This document shows positions 8,073 to 18,700 of a DNA stretch of 36,557 bases, piece by piece; position 1 is the first letter of the stretch; the number at the start of each line of letters is the position of its first letter. Source of the stretch: Ignavibacteriota bacterium. GTDB taxonomy: Bacteria > Bacteroidota > Ignavibacteria > UBA10030 > SZUA-254. The stretch covers positions 1 to 36,557 of the forward strand of contig JACQVI010000230.1 of the NCBI GenBank assembly GCA_016209795.1. Direction: 5' to 3'. The notes under the pieces were generated by a model. That model was not told the origin of the DNA. It saw nothing but the letters and a program-made list of their open reading frames with translations, and did no database searches. The position numbers were made by a program, and so were the translations under genes.

Positions 8073-9530
8073 ATGCTTAATCTTTCACAACGACTGACAC
8101 TCCAACAAAAGTTAACGCCGCAGCAGGTGCAGTATCTTCAAATGCTGCAATTGCCGGTCCTCGCGCTCGAACAGCGCATCAAAGCGGAATTGGAGATGAA
8201 TCCGTTGCTGGAAGAAGTGGACGATATGGAACTCACCCAAGAGCAAGAAGACACCGCGTTGGATGAACTTCCAGAGCCAACAGTTGACGGACAAACAGAA
8301 GAGCAAACTACTTCTGACGAAGACGATCGTTATACCTTTGAAGATTTCATGAACGATGAGCTGGAAGGATATAAGACTTCCCAGATGAACTACGAGAGCG
8401 AAGAACGCGATGAATTTCCACAACCTGCAGAAGTAACTCTTGCTCAGCGGCTTAAGGATCAAATCTTATTACTCGATTTGACTCCTGACGAAAGAGTACT
8501 CTGCGAAGAAATCATCGGTAACATTGACGAGGATGGATACCTTCGCCGAGAATTACCTCTCATCGTGCAGGATCTCAATCTTGCTCAAGGTCTTTCCATC
8601 ACCAACGAAAGAGCAGAAGAAATTCTGAAGCTGATTCAGCGGCTTGATCCTCCTGGAATTGCATCTCGCAATCTACAAGAATGCCTGATCGTTCAACTTG
8701 AAGTTGGAGATGTTCAGCCTAAACTCAAGGAATTAGCTCTGTCAATCCTGTGTGAGCATTTTGAAGATTTCACACTCAAACATTACGAAGAGCTTGCAAA
8801 AGACCTCAATCTGACGCTCGATCAACTCAAGCCGATCATTGAGCTTATTCAAAAATTAAATCCGAAGCCCGGAGAGGGGCAGATATCGGTTGAACAAAAC
8901 TACATCATACCTGATTTCATCGTTGAGCGAGACAACGGTGATTTTATTGTGATGCTCAACGATAGGACCGTACCCACCATTCGGGTTAACCGGAGATATA
9001 AAGAGCTGATGATGCAGAGCTCTAAAAAAACTGCTTCAAACGGTGTAAGGAAGTTTATTCGTCAGCGATTCGAGGCGGCAAAATGGTTTATCGCTTCGAT
9101 CAATCAGCGCCGAGATACAATGATAAAGGTGATGCGGGCAATTATTGAAAAGCAGCACGAGTTCTTTGAGACGGGGGAAAATCTCAAGCCTATGATCTAC
9201 AAAGACATTGCCGATAATATCGGGATGGATATTTCCACCATCAGCCGTGTCGTCAATGGTAAGTACGTCCAGACTGAGTATGGTGTGTTTGAGTTGCGCT
9301 ATTTCTTCAGCGACAAGCTTACCACATTCACAGGGGAAGAAATTGCCAATAAGGAAGTGAAACGAATGATCAAGGAGATCATTGAGCAGGAAAATCCTGA
9401 TCATCCACTCAGCGATGATAAGATAGCAGAAATGTTGAACAAGCAAGGTCTGAACATTGCTCGTCGTACTGTTGCTAAGTATCGAGAAGCAATGAAAATT
9501 CCGGTAGCTCGATTAAGAAGAAAGATTTAA
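8073..9530 (+). CDS. rpoN: RNA polymerase sigma-54 factor RpoN
   Basis: The alternative sigma factor that directs RNA polymerase to -24/-12 promoters and needs bacterial enhancer-binding activators. The 485 residues match the usual length. Region I is the Gln/Leu-rich N-terminus (LSQRLTLQQKLTPQQVQYLQMLQLP), followed by an acidic region II (about 48-110). The core-binding and HTH domains follow (KDIADNIGMDISTISRVVNGKYVQ), and the RpoN box ARRTVAKYREAMKIP is near the C-terminus. It lies in a plus-strand run with hslVU. No activator gene is present in the window, so its regulon cannot be inferred here. Confidence 0.97.
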   Translation: MLNLSQRLTLQQKLTPQQVQYLQMLQLPVLALEQRIKAELEMNPLLEEVDDMELTQEQEDTALDELPEPTVDGQTEEQTTSDEDDRYTFEDFMNDELEGYKTSQMNYESEERDEFPQPAEVTLAQRLKDQILLLDLTPDERVLCEEIIGNIDEDGYLRRELPLIVQDLNLAQGLSITNERAEEILKLIQRLDPPGIASRNLQECLIVQLEVGDVQPKLKELALSILCEHFEDFTLKHYEELAKDLNLTLDQLKPIIELIQKLNPKPGEGQISVEQNYIIPDFIVERDNGDFIVMLNDRTVPTIRVNRRYKELMMQSSKKTASNGVRKFIRQRFEAAKWFIASINQRRDTMIKVMRAIIEKQHEFFETGENLKPMIYKDIADNIGMDISTISRVVNGKYVQTEYGVFELRYFFSDKLTTFTGEEIANKEVKRMIKEIIEQENPDHPLSDDKIAEMLNKQGLNIARRTVAKYREAMKIPVARLRRKI

Positions 9531-9548
9531 TCAACAAGTTCATCAATC

Positions 9549-10085
9549 ATGTCTTCGATTATTCATTCTACTACTGTGATTGGTCTTACGCATAACGGGC
9601 AGACTGTCATAGGTGGTGATGGTCAGGTCACTGTTGGCAATGCTGTCATGAAACAAAGCGCGCGGAAGGTACGAAAAATATATAACAACACTGTCCTGGC
9701 TGGTTTTGCAGGTGCTACCGCCGATGCTTTCACGCTCTTCGAGCGATTTGAAGATAAGCTGCAGCAATATCAGGGTAATCTGCTTCGTGCTGCTGTGGAA
9801 CTTGCGAAACACTGGCGCACAGATAAGTACCTTCGCCAACTTGAAGCATTGCTTGCAGTGTTAAATAAAGAACAAGCGTTAGTAATTTCTGGAACGGGTG
9901 AAATCGTCGAACCGGATGACGGCATCATTGCAATTGGTTCAGGTGGAAGTTACGCACTCATTGCTGCGCGTATGTTGAAAAAGCATACTCTCCTTTCAGC
10001 CAAAGAAATCGTTCAGCAATCACTCGAAGCAGCAAGTGATATCTGCATCTATACAAACAAGAACATTGTGCTTGAAGAATTGTAA
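9549..10085 (+). CDS. hslV: ATP-dependent protease proteolytic subunit HslV
   Basis: The peptidase subunit of the HslUV (ClpYQ) protease, 178 residues, related to proteasome beta subunits. The N-terminus has a short propeptide ending in HS, followed by TTVIGL, so Thr8 is the expected catalytic N-terminal threonine after processing. The [22 protein letters not shown] segment and the [14 protein letters not shown] segment are family hallmarks. hslU follows after 8 bases, so the two are co-transcribed. Confidence 0.97.
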   Translation: MSSIIHSTTVIGLTHNGQTVIGGDGQVTVGNAVMKQSARKVRKIYNNTVLAGFAGATADAFTLFERFEDKLQQYQGNLLRAAVELAKHWRTDKYLRQLEALLAVLNKEQALVISGTGEIVEPDDGIIAIGSGGSYALIAARMLKKHTLLSAKEIVQQSLEAASDICIYTNKNIVLEEL

Positions 10086-10093
10086 GAGAATTC

Positions 10094-11488
10094 ATGAATA
10101 AGAAACCTAAGAAAGATTCGATACGAGAATTAACCCCACCAGAGATCGTGCGGGAGTTAGATCGTTACATTATTGGTCAGCAGGCGGCGAAAAAATCTGT
10201 TGCGATAGCGATCAGGAACCGGTGGCGAAGGCTCCAGACCCCTGAAAACATGCGTGAAGAAATCATGCCGAATAACATTATCATGATCGGTCCTACGGGT
10301 GTTGGAAAAACAGAAATTGCCCGGCGCTTGGCGAAGTTAGTCAACGCCCCGTTTATCAAAGTCGAAGCGTCAAAGTTTACCGAAGTCGGGTACGTTGGCA
10401 GAGATGTGGATTCAATGATTCGGGATTTGACCGAGTTTTCTGTGAATATGTTGAAGAATGAGAAGACGAATGAAGTTCAAGATAAAGCAGCGAAACTGGC
10501 TGAAGAGCGAATCCTGGACATCCTTGTTCCACCGCTCAAAAGGAGACAGCCTGTTGAAGCCGGTGTTGGCAATCAAGAAGAACTCTTAGAAAGTGATGAT
10601 AATAAATCGACACGTGAAAGGTTCAGAGAGAAGTTACGTGCTGGTGAGTTAGAAGAACGAACGATTGAAATTGACATTACATCAACTCAAATGCCTGCGA
10701 TGCAAGTCTTCGGTCCGATTAATATCGAAGAAATGGGAGTGAGTATTCAGGAGATGTTTGGCAACATTCTTCCCAAACGTACAAAGAAACGAAAAATGTC
10801 CATCGCAGAAGCTAGAAACGTCCTCATGCAGGAAGAAGCTCAGAAACTCATCGATACAGAAGCGGTGATTAAGGAAGCTTTGCAACGAGTTGAAAACTCC
10901 GGTATCGTCTTTATTGACGAGATTGATAAGATTGCAGGCGAGCGAGGACAAGCCGCAGGACCGGATGTTTCGCGGGAAGGTGTTCAGCGCGATTTATTAC
11001 CGATTGTTGAAGGTACAACAGTGCTGACAAAATATGGTATGGTCAAGACTGACCATATTCTGTTTATGGCATCCGGTGCTTTTCATGTCTCAAAGCCGTC
11101 TGATTTGATTCCGGAACTTCAGGGTCGTTTTCCTATTCGTGTTGAACTGGATAGTTTAACGGAAGAGGACTTTGTCAAAATCTTAACACTGCCTCAAAAT
11201 GCTTTAATCAAGCAGTATACAGCATTGCTTGAGACTGAGGGGGTAACGTTAGAGTTTACGGAGGGTGGCATTCGTGAGATTGCTAGGACCGCTACACAGG
11301 TGAATGAACAAGTAGAAAATATAGGTGCACGCCGTCTTCACACAATCATGACAACGCTCTTGGAAGAAATTTTGTTTGACGCTCCTAATAAGTACAGTGG
11401 GAAAACCATCGTAGTGACGAAAGAGATGGTCAAGGAAAAACTCAGCGACATTGTGAAGAACAAAGATTTGAGTCGCTATATCTTGTAA
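10094..11488 (+). CDS. hslU: ATP-dependent protease ATPase subunit HslU
   Basis: The AAA+ unfoldase that feeds substrates to HslV. The 464 residues contain Walker A GPTGVGKT (66-73), the pore-loop motif GYVGRD soon after, the family's variable intermediate domain (about 115-250), Walker B IVFIDEID near residue 272, and a C-terminal tail DLSRYIL that in this family docks into HslV. It starts 8 bases after hslV. Its stop codon is 3 bases from the convergent DUF3467 gene, with no terminator in between. Confidence 0.97.
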   Translation: MNKKPKKDSIRELTPPEIVRELDRYIIGQQAAKKSVAIAIRNRWRRLQTPENMREEIMPNNIIMIGPTGVGKTEIARRLAKLVNAPFIKVEASKFTEVGYVGRDVDSMIRDLTEFSVNMLKNEKTNEVQDKAAKLAEERILDILVPPLKRRQPVEAGVGNQEELLESDDNKSTRERFREKLRAGELEERTIEIDITSTQMPAMQVFGPINIEEMGVSIQEMFGNILPKRTKKRKMSIAEARNVLMQEEAQKLIDTEAVIKEALQRVENSGIVFIDEIDKIAGERGQAAGPDVSREGVQRDLLPIVEGTTVLTKYGMVKTDHILFMASGAFHVSKPSDLIPELQGRFPIRVELDSLTEEDFVKILTLPQNALIKQYTALLETEGVTLEFTEGGIREIARTATQVNEQVENIGARRLHTIMTTLLEEILFDAPNKYSGKTIVVTKEMVKEKLSDIVKNKDLSRYIL

Positions 11489-11491
11489 GTC

Positions 11492-11818
11492 TTAGTGTAC
11501 TTTATCGCCTGTTGGAAGGGGCTGGAATCCAAATCCACCCGTGGTTGGCTCTCCATGAATCTTAATCTCACCAAAGGTCTTTTCGTACTTTTCGATGTTA
11601 TCTTTGAGAGCATTGAGCAGCAGCTTAGCATGCTGAGGCGTTGTGATGATGCGTGCATGAACCTTTGCTTTTGGTACGCCCGGTAAGACACGTGTAAAAT
11701 CAATAACGAACTCTGCCGGAGAGTGAGTAATGATTGCAAGGTTCGAGTAAATTCCCTCGGCTTCTTTTTCACCAAGCTCGATATTAATTTGTTGTGGAGG
11801 TGACATCTGATTTCCCAT
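11492..11818 (-). CDS. DUF3467 family protein
   Basis: A 108-residue protein of the DUF3467 family, widespread in Bacteroidota and of unknown function. Family features seen are IELGEKEAEGIYSNLAIITHSPAEFVIDF, the VPKAKVHARIITTPQHAK segment and a C-terminal KYEKTFGEI. The start at 11818 (MGNQMSPP) is chosen over a longer frame because AAGGA lies about 8 bases upstream of it. It is downstream of the TPR gene on the same strand (50-base gap), so they are probably co-transcribed. It is convergent with hslU. Confidence 0.85.
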   Translation of the reverse strand: MGNQMSPPQQINIELGEKEAEGIYSNLAIITHSPAEFVIDFTRVLPGVPKAKVHARIITTPQHAKLLLNALKDNIEKYEKTFGEIKIHGEPTTGGFGFQPLPTGDKVH

Positions 11819-11868
11819 AGTCGATTCCTTTTTGCTTTTTGTCAATCGTCTTCAAATATGCTTATTTC

Positions 11869-13032
11869 TTATCTGTTACGGAGTGCATCTGCAGTCTTAA
11901 TAGCTTCCTCAGCTTTTTTCACCATACCGGCATTCGCATAGGCTGTTCCTAATGCTTCCCAAATATCTGGATCATCAGATTTCATGCTGGTGAGTTTTTC
12001 CAAGAGAACAACAGCTTTTTTAAATTTTTCTAAATGTGTTTTGTCTGTAGAGCCTTTCTTAGGATCGGCTTTTGCATCTGCCGCTTCTTTAATCTTTTGA
12101 CCGAGCCTCATATATGTAACCGCACCGTTGCGTAATGCTTCCTGATAAGTACTATCAGCAGCAATTGAGGCGTCGAAATGCGTGATCGCCTCTTCAAGTT
12201 CACCAGTTTCCAGCAACAGGAGTCCGAGATCATTTTGGTACACTTTGTTATTGGGCTCTTTCTCAACCGCTTCTCGAATGTACGGCATCCCATCTTGTGC
12301 ACGCCCTGCCTCAATATGGACATTGATGAGTGTCCCCAATAATTCAGGGTCATTGGGGTTTTCTTTTCTGACCTCTATTAATTCTTTGATCGCAAGATCA
12401 AAATACTCCTCAGCCTGCTGCGTGTTCCCTGCCTTCTTAGCATCCGAGCCTTTTTGGAGATATGCATTAATAAGGTAAGTGACAAATTGAGGATCTTTTT
12501 TCCGTTCCAGTGCTTTCTTCAAATACACAATCTCCTCGTCATAATTTCCATGAGCATGTTGAGCAATTGCCATGTTTTGGTATGTTATAACGCTATCCGA
12601 ATTGATTTCAATTACTAGTTTGTATGAATCAATAGCCTGCTGCCGAAGCATTGCAGCACTATCAGGGGAAGCCTTGACACTTTGATTATAACGATTCACA
12701 CCTTCGTTTAACGCTTGTTGCCAGCCGAACAGCTTCACAACTTTGATTCTTTCTTCATACTCTTTACTGAGCTTTAGTGATGAAGTAACAGCGTCAAGCA
12801 TTCCTCGGTAATTCGCAAGCCGAGCACGTGTGTCCCCTAAAAGATACCATGCTTCGGCGTTGTTAGGATTGTTTTGAATTTCTTTTAATAACGATCGTTC
12901 CGCAGCTTCCCAATCTTGGCGCTGGATATACAATTTTGCACTTGTCATCTCAGATGAACCACATTGGAACCCGGTAAAAGTGAGAGAACAAACAACTATT
13001 ACAAGGAAGATGACGACTAAAGATCGTGCCAT
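11869..13032 (-). CDS. TPR-repeat protein, probable lipoprotein
   Basis: A 387-residue protein with an N-terminal hydrophobic segment (residues 5-19) followed by TGFQC with Cys24, so export and lipid attachment are plausible although the lipobox is not canonical. The rest is a chain of tetratricopeptide repeats (from about residue 33 to the C-terminus), for example WEAAERSLLKEIQNNPNNAEAWYLLGD, EEAITHFDASIAADSTYQEAL and VKKAEEAIKTADALRNR. Such proteins are usually scaffolds for protein complexes; no partner can be named. The start at 13032 is preferred over a longer frame because AGGAG lies 8 bases upstream and the signal sequence begins there. A promoter-like element lies at 13082-13110. Confidence 0.85.
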   Translation of the reverse strand: MARSLVVIFLVIVVCSLTFTGFQCGSSEMTSAKLYIQRQDWEAAERSLLKEIQNNPNNAEAWYLLGDTRARLANYRGMLDAVTSSLKLSKEYEERIKVVKLFGWQQALNEGVNRYNQSVKASPDSAAMLRQQAIDSYKLVIEINSDSVITYQNMAIAQHAHGNYDEEIVYLKKALERKKDPQFVTYLINAYLQKGSDAKKAGNTQQAEEYFDLAIKELIEVRKENPNDPELLGTLINVHIEAGRAQDGMPYIREAVEKEPNNKVYQNDLGLLLLETGELEEAITHFDASIAADSTYQEALRNGAVTYMRLGQKIKEAADAKADPKKGSTDKTHLEKFKKAVVLLEKLTSMKSDDPDIWEALGTAYANAGMVKKAEEAIKTADALRNR

Positions 13033-13081
13033 AAAAATCTCCTGTGAAATGGATTCAGAATAGTATTGGAAAACTGCATGC

Positions 13082-13110
13082 AATATACACAACACTCTGG
13101 AAATAAGCAA
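13082..13110 (-). promoter_or_regulatory. Putative promoter of the TPR-lipoprotein gene
   Basis: On the minus strand: TTGCTT (13110-13105), a 17-base spacer, TATATT (13087-13082), followed by a G. It lies about 50 bases upstream of the start codon at 13032. Motif match only. Confidence 0.5.
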
Positions 13111-13153
13111 CTTAACCGTTCGATACATTCTGTCTGTAGACGCGGTGGTCACG

Positions 13154-13183
13154 TTGACTTTCACAAGGAAATTTTGGTATATT
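13154..13183 (+). promoter_or_regulatory. Putative promoter of the HIT-protein/icd pair
   Basis: TTGACT (13154-13159), an 18-base spacer, TATATT (13178-13183). It lies 25 bases before the ATG at 13209 and diverges from the promoter-like element at 13082-13110. Confidence 0.55.
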
Positions 13184-13208
13184 TTTAAGAACCTATCACT
13201 ATGGATAC

Positions 13209-13661
13209 ATGAAAACAAATCAAGTCATAGAGTGCGAATTCTGTAAGATCATTCGTGGAGAAGCACCTGCTGAAATTCTCTACAAAGATCAACATGTAAT
13301 TGCGATTCTTGATATTAAACCAATTCACTACGGGCATATTCTGGTCATACCACGAACGCACTCAGCGACGTTTCTTGAAGTTCCTGAAGACCAACTCGCT
13401 AATATCATAAAGGTAACAAAGATTGTTTCGGAAGCCCTTGTGGATGCTCTCAAGCCACCTGGGTTTAATATCTTCTCCAACAATGGAAAAGCGGCAGGCC
13501 AGTCGGTTTTTCATTTCCATTTTCATATTACACCTCGATACAGCGATGATAACATACGGTTTGTTCTGAAACTAAAGAAATATCAGAACGATGCAATGGC
13601 ACTGTATGCAAACCGTATTAGACAATGCATCAACTCTCATCACATGCTCGAAGTACACTAA
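13209..13661 (+). CDS. HIT-family nucleotide-binding protein
   Basis: A 150-residue histidine-triad protein, Hint-like. Such enzymes hydrolyse nucleoside phosphoramidates or act on dinucleotides; the substrate here is unknown. It has [10 protein letters not shown] at the N-terminus (the two Cys are potential zinc ligands, as in many bacterial HIT proteins), [16 protein letters not shown], and the catalytic triad HFHFHITPR near residue 105. The next gene, icd, begins 14 bases after the stop codon, so the two are likely co-transcribed. Confidence 0.92.
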   Translation: MKTNQVIECEFCKIIRGEAPAEILYKDQHVIAILDIKPIHYGHILVIPRTHSATFLEVPEDQLANIIKVTKIVSEALVDALKPPGFNIFSNNGKAAGQSVFHFHFHITPRYSDDNIRFVLKLKKYQNDAMALYANRIRQCINSHHMLEVH

Positions 13662-13675
13662 TCTCTTTACACGAT

Positions 13676-15034
13676 ATGACACCTTTGCAACAACCAAAAC
13701 ACGGAGAAGTGATCACGATCAGTTCACAGCGGCTGAACGTTCCTGATCATCCTATTATTCCATTCATTGAAGGAGACGGTACCGGTCCCGACATCTGGCG
13801 AGCCTCACAAAGGGTGTTTGATGCTGCAGTTCAAAAGGCTTACGGAGGTGAAAGGTCAATCGCATGGATGGAAGTTTTCGCTGGAGAAAAATCGTATAGG
13901 CAATTCAACACATGGTTGCCTGATGAAACGGTTGAATCCTTTCAGAAGTATCTTGTGGGGATCAAAGGTCCACTCACGACACCAGTCGGTGGAGGAATTC
14001 GTTCGCTAAACGTTGCACTACGACAGTTGTTGGATCTCTATGTGTGCTTGAGACCGATAAGGTATTTCCAAGGTGTACCGTCTCCGGTAAAACGCCCTGA
14101 TGCAATCGATATGGTGATCTTCCGTGAGAATACGGAAGATATTTACGCCGGCATTGAATTTCCCGGTGGCAGTCTGGAAGCACAGAAGGTCCTCGAATTC
14201 TTTGCAAAAGAATTTCCCGCCAGTTTCAAAAAGATTCGTTTTGGGACAAAAGATGCAGTGAATGAGTGGTCGAACATGATCGGTAATTCTGTACCTGCAG
14301 ATGGTGATATTCAGGTTGGTGTTGGTTTAAAGCCTGTGTCGTATCAAGGATCAGCGCGCCTCATTCGAGCGGCGATACAGTATGCACTTCAGAACAAAAG
14401 AAAGTCTGTAACGCTTGTCCACAAGGGCAACATCATGAAGTTCACAGAGGGAGCGTTTCGCGATTGGGGATATGCAATGGCAGAAAAAGAGTTCGGCGAT
14501 AAGGTATACACGTGGGCACAGTGGGAAAGAACAAAAAAGAAACAAGGGGAAGATTCCGCAAACGCTGAACAAAAAGCTGCACTTGCCTCGGGAAAAATTT
14601 TGATCAAGGATGCCATTGCTGATATCACACTTCAACAAGTGTTAACTCGTCCAGAAGATTTCGACGTCATTGCAACACTCAATTTGAATGGCGATTATCT
14701 GAGCGATGCTCTTGCAGCGCAGGTTGGTGGAATTGGAATCGCTCCCGGAGGTAATATCAATTTTGTCACCGGCCACGCTGTGTTTGAAGCAACGCATGGC
14801 ACCGCACCGAAGTATGCTAATCTGGATAAAGTTAACCCCGGTTCAGTTATCCTCAGCGGTGAGATGATGCTGCGCTATATGGGTTGGAAAGAAACAGCCG
14901 ACCTTATTATTAAAGGATTAGAGAGAACAATTAAGTCCAAAGTCGTCACGTACGACTTTGCTCGATTAATGCAGGGAGCAAAGGAAGTGAAATGTTCAGA
15001 GTTTGGAAATGAAATCGTGAGAAATATGGATTAA
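13676..15034 (+). CDS. icd: NADP-type isocitrate dehydrogenase
   Basis: This TCA-cycle enzyme oxidatively decarboxylates isocitrate to 2-oxoglutarate. It has 452 residues, longer than the about 416 of E. coli Icd. The substrate loop [13 protein letters not shown] contains the Ser equivalent to the phosphorylated Ser113 of E. coli. Other hallmarks are [50 protein letters not shown] and [19 protein letters not shown]; the HGTAPKY segment is the cofactor-binding loop and fits NADP dependence. The extra length comes partly from a charged insert ([20 protein letters not shown]). The start at 13676 is chosen for homology; no clear Shine-Dalgarno is visible. A terminator follows at 15073. Confidence 0.94.
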   Translation: MTPLQQPKHGEVITISSQRLNVPDHPIIPFIEGDGTGPDIWRASQRVFDAAVQKAYGGERSIAWMEVFAGEKSYRQFNTWLPDETVESFQKYLVGIKGPLTTPVGGGIRSLNVALRQLLDLYVCLRPIRYFQGVPSPVKRPDAIDMVIFRENTEDIYAGIEFPGGSLEAQKVLEFFAKEFPASFKKIRFGTKDAVNEWSNMIGNSVPADGDIQVGVGLKPVSYQGSARLIRAAIQYALQNKRKSVTLVHKGNIMKFTEGAFRDWGYAMAEKEFGDKVYTWAQWERTKKKQGEDSANAEQKAALASGKILIKDAIADITLQQVLTRPEDFDVIATLNLNGDYLSDALAAQVGGIGIAPGGNINFVTGHAVFEATHGTAPKYANLDKVNPGSVILSGEMMLRYMGWKETADLIIKGLERTIKSKVVTYDFARLMQGAKEVKCSEFGNEIVRNMD

Positions 15035-15072
15035 GAATTTGTTGTTTAGTGCTCTAACCTCATGGAAAAATT

Positions 15073-15116
15073 AAGGGTAATGGAGATCATTGAGGAGCCA
15101 TTACCCTTGTGTTTTT
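15073..15116. terminator. Bidirectional terminator between icd and the DUF1059-like gene
   Basis: A perfect 11-bp stem, AAGGGTAATGG (15073-15083) with CCATTACCCTT (15098-15108), followed by GTGTTTTT on the plus strand. On the minus strand the stem is followed by AATTTTT, so it can serve both convergent genes. Confidence 0.88.
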
Positions 15117-15140
15117 AAAACTTAGAAAGAGATTTGAGAG

Positions 15141-15479
15141 TTATTCCTCTTTCTTCGGTTCTTCCATTTTCTTCTCTTCCTTCTTCATCTCCATCTTCAC
15201 GTCTTTCATCATGCCTTTAACATCTTTTTCTGTCATCTTCATTTGTGGATGATGCTTCTTGGCGTGTTCCATCACCATGGAAGTGAGTTCCTTCTCATCA
15301 TAGCTTCGGATCATGAAGCCGCAGACAGGATTACACTCGACACTCTTCATCATCATCCCTTCTTTCTTCATCTCATCCTTTTTCATTTCTTTCTGCATCG
15401 TCTCTTGAGAGAACACGGCAGAAGAGAATATGAAAACCAGAATAATGGAGAGGACTATACCGAACAAACGTTTAAACAT
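15141..15479 (-). CDS. Small exported Met/Lys/Glu-rich protein with a DUF1059-like domain
   Basis: A 112-residue protein with a signal peptide (residues 1-24, hydrophobic core LFGIVLSIILVFIFSSAVF). The mature part starts with Met/Lys/Glu-rich sequence (MQKEMKKDEMKKEGMMM), then a domain with C49 and C53 (VECNPVCGFMIRSYDEKEL) and HAKKHHPQMKM, and ends in another charged tail. The C-x3-C, E-L and HAKxxH spacing resembles DUF1059, which is normally a small protein without such tails. Metal binding through Met/His/Cys is a possibility only. AAAGGAG lies 9 bases before the start, and a strong promoter-like element at 15549-15577. Confidence 0.75.
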   Translation of the reverse strand: MFKRLFGIVLSIILVFIFSSAVFSQETMQKEMKKDEMKKEGMMMKSVECNPVCGFMIRSYDEKELTSMVMEHAKKHHPQMKMTEKDVKGMMKDVKMEMKKEEKKMEEPKKEE

Positions 15480-15548
15480 AGATAGACTCCTTTCTTAAAA
15501 GTAGCTAATAGATGTGATTTATAACCAGCAGCAACCTTAGGACGTGCT

Positions 15549-15577
15549 ATAATAAAAAATACTAAAATAAAAGTCAA
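15549..15577 (-). promoter_or_regulatory. Putative strong promoter of the DUF1059-like gene
   Basis: On the minus strand: TTGACT (15577-15572), a 17-base AT-rich spacer, TATTAT (15554-15549), giving a leader of about 65 bases. The gap between this gene and the T9SS gene (15480-15716) holds nothing else I can recognise. Confidence 0.65.
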
Positions 15578-15716
15578 GAAAATTATTGTAATTCTAAATT
15601 TATCCTTCTCTCCCCTTTCTTTAAATTGGGACAAGAAGGATTATAAAAGAGGCTGAGTTATCAATGCCTACTTCAAAATCCAAGCCGAGGGGGCTAAATT
15701 AAGCTTATTCATTGGT

Positions 15717-18700
15717 TTATTTGAGGACTAACATTTTCCTCACACTCACATATTTCGTTGCCCTCGTCTCTTTTTCGATCGGTTCTACCACAAGACGGTA
15801 GAAGTAGATTCCACTTGGGATGTCGTCGGCATCCCACTGTACAGACCTTAATCCTGAATCCTGAAACTCCTGTACCAACGTTGTCACTTCTTGTCCCAGC
15901 ATATCATAGACCTTCAGTGTAACCCAACTGGAAACTGGCAGCTGGAACCTGATAACTGTACTCGGATTGAATGGATTTGGGTAGTTTTGGAACAAAGCAA
16001 ATTCTCTGGGCACTTCTGGAATAGAGGCAGGTGAGAGCTTCAAGAAGATTTGGCTATCCAAGTATGAGATTTGAGTTTCTCCACTTCCTTCCAAGTCAAT
16101 CGTACGATCTCTAAGTTGTACGATGAGTCTATTCGAAGGTTGTTTGATCTTCCAGCTCAGTCGCACTGGATACGAAGCTGCTGAAATAATGATAGGCAAC
16201 TCGCCTTGATGTTCATTGAGAACTTCTACCATCCGACCTGACGCAAACCGCACATCAAACATTCCTCTTGGCGGAGGAGGTGGTAACTCATAACGATTGA
16301 GGTCAAGAACTTCAGTTTCGGTAGTGAAATAGAGTATTTGCTTGCAACCTTTACTATCGAAAATACTTAACCTATTAAGCTCGTCAAGTTCATTCTCGGT
16401 TCGAGCAGGTATTTTTGATAGTGAGGCAGATAATACCAAGCTCCCTGAAGCACTCGTTTTAATCCAGTAACCTTTTTTGGGTCTAATTGAATCAGCTGTG
16501 TAGTACCCTGAGTGAAAGCCGTAGTACAGTGACGCCACAATACCGGAAGGAATCTCAGTAATACTATTGACTTCAATTGACTTTGAGATCGACCCGATCA
16601 TATTCCAACCAGGTTGAACTTCAATCGTGTCACTGAGGATCGAGTCGCCTGTGTATAATGTGAACTGTGGTGCAGCGAATTTCAACCAGTAGCCAACACC
16701 ATTGAGCAGCGTATCATGTCGGACATAGGCTCTAGCGTATGTAAACGCTTCGGAAAGAGCTGTGGGGAAAAGGATATTCTTCCGTGAATCGGGCACTGCA
16801 AGGTCGATTGAAAGAAGATTCCATCCTTCAAACACGTCAGGATTCACCATGATGGTAAACACTGAGTCACTTATGTCAACGAGTGATCCACTTTCAGCAT
16901 CGGTGATTCGAATACGACCTTGTGTTGTTGAAATGAATGACACAGACCATGCATATGATGCGGGCGATGCTGGAATCAGGTCGGCAATGAGTGTCCAGTT
17001 AGATCCGTCATCAGTTGAGTATTCTAACTTCACCAGATTCAGGAATTTCTGAGTCCATGTAATTTCTTCAATCAATCCGGCAGCAAGGACTTCGCCGCCA
17101 TTGGGCGATGACAATGCTAAACTCGGAGTTCGAATGAGTTTTCGTTCGTACACTCCATTCCCGAATGTTGAAGCTCTGACAGCATTGTTTGCTCGTGAGA
17201 TCGTAAGATCGAGAACCATTGCTGCTGGCATGCTGTTATTAAATTCTTCCCAGCTTATACCGCCATCGGATGATCGGAAAACACCAAGGTCAGTACCAAC
17301 GTACATATTTTCCGTCTGCTCAGGATCAACGGTGACACATTGGTGTGGGATATCGGGAAGATTTGCCGAAAAGTCGTTCCACGTTAATCCTGCATCGGTT
17401 GTCTTGAACAGATGTGCTGTGCCATATCCTGAATACGTTACATAAGCAATCTTGCTATCTGTTGGATGGAACTTGATATCCGTTGGATATCGGTTGGGCA
17501 GGCTTCCAGTAACATTTGTCCATGTTTGACCGCCATTGATCGATCTGAATATTTCAAAGAGCGATGAAGCCCCCAACGCACCAGTGCCTGTGGCAGCGAG
17601 TACTGTATCTGGATTTGTCCATGAGACTCCTATACAGGCTATGTTCGTACCATTGAGCGTTGCAGCCCCGTTTGATGAGAACCACGATGACCCTCCATTG
17701 GTTGTCTTGTAAACATTTCTTGCACCAGCATACAAGATATTTGGTGAAGAGGGTGAGATGACAAACGGAGGGATAAAATTTGTATTGTTAGAACCGCTTG
17801 GCAGTCCATTATTAATGTTGAAAAAACTATTTCCTCCGTTTGTCGATTTAAAGACCACAAGGTTTTGATGCTCAGCGTACATGATGTTTTTATTCGTCGG
17901 GTCAATAGCACACCAGCCACCGTCGGCACCGAGAACATGTGACCAGATTGGACTTCCGGTATATCTCAACGAGCCATTGTCTTGCAAACCTCCAAGGGCA
18001 ATGGTCGAGTCCGCCGCTGCATTTGCAAAACCCGGATAAAACTGGGTTGTAATGTAACCATTGTTGCAATCAATGAATGTTGAACCGCCATCTGTCGTTT
18101 TATATACACCGCCATCACAGCCAAAATACATCAGGCGAGGATTGGTAGGATGGAAAGCTATCGCATGTTGATCGACATGAACCCTGCCGGACGAGATATT
18201 GCCGAGCGTACCCCCGTCCGACGATTGATAAATGTCAATCCCCCCGCAGTATACTGTATCAGGAGACTCAGGATGAACTGCGACAACATTGTTGTACCAT
18301 CCTTGATTACCAACATAATTCAATGTAGAAACGGCTGACCAACTTAAACCACCATCGGTCGATTTATAAAGTCCGATCATTCCCAAACTTGCACCGCTTG
18401 AAATTCCAGCATACAAAATCGAAGAATTTGACGGTGAGATAGCAAGCGGCGTTCGACCGAAATTTGCAGATGGTAATCCATTAGTCAGTTGGTCCCATGA
18501 CTCACCCGCATCAAGACTCATGTAGATTCCGGGATTGGGCGATGAGTTCAGATTACCGTGAGAAGAATACAGGATAGTTGTATCAGTAGGATGCATCACA
18601 GCATCCATCGCCATCAAGACTGCATTACCTTGATACCATGTAGCACCTGCGTCAATCGATTTGTACACACCTTCACTTGTGGCTGCGAAGAGCGTGCTTG

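Noticed and set aside
11495-11686. Plus-strand small gene after hslU
   Set aside because: It is the reverse complement of the DUF3467 coding region, with no ribosome binding site or family features.
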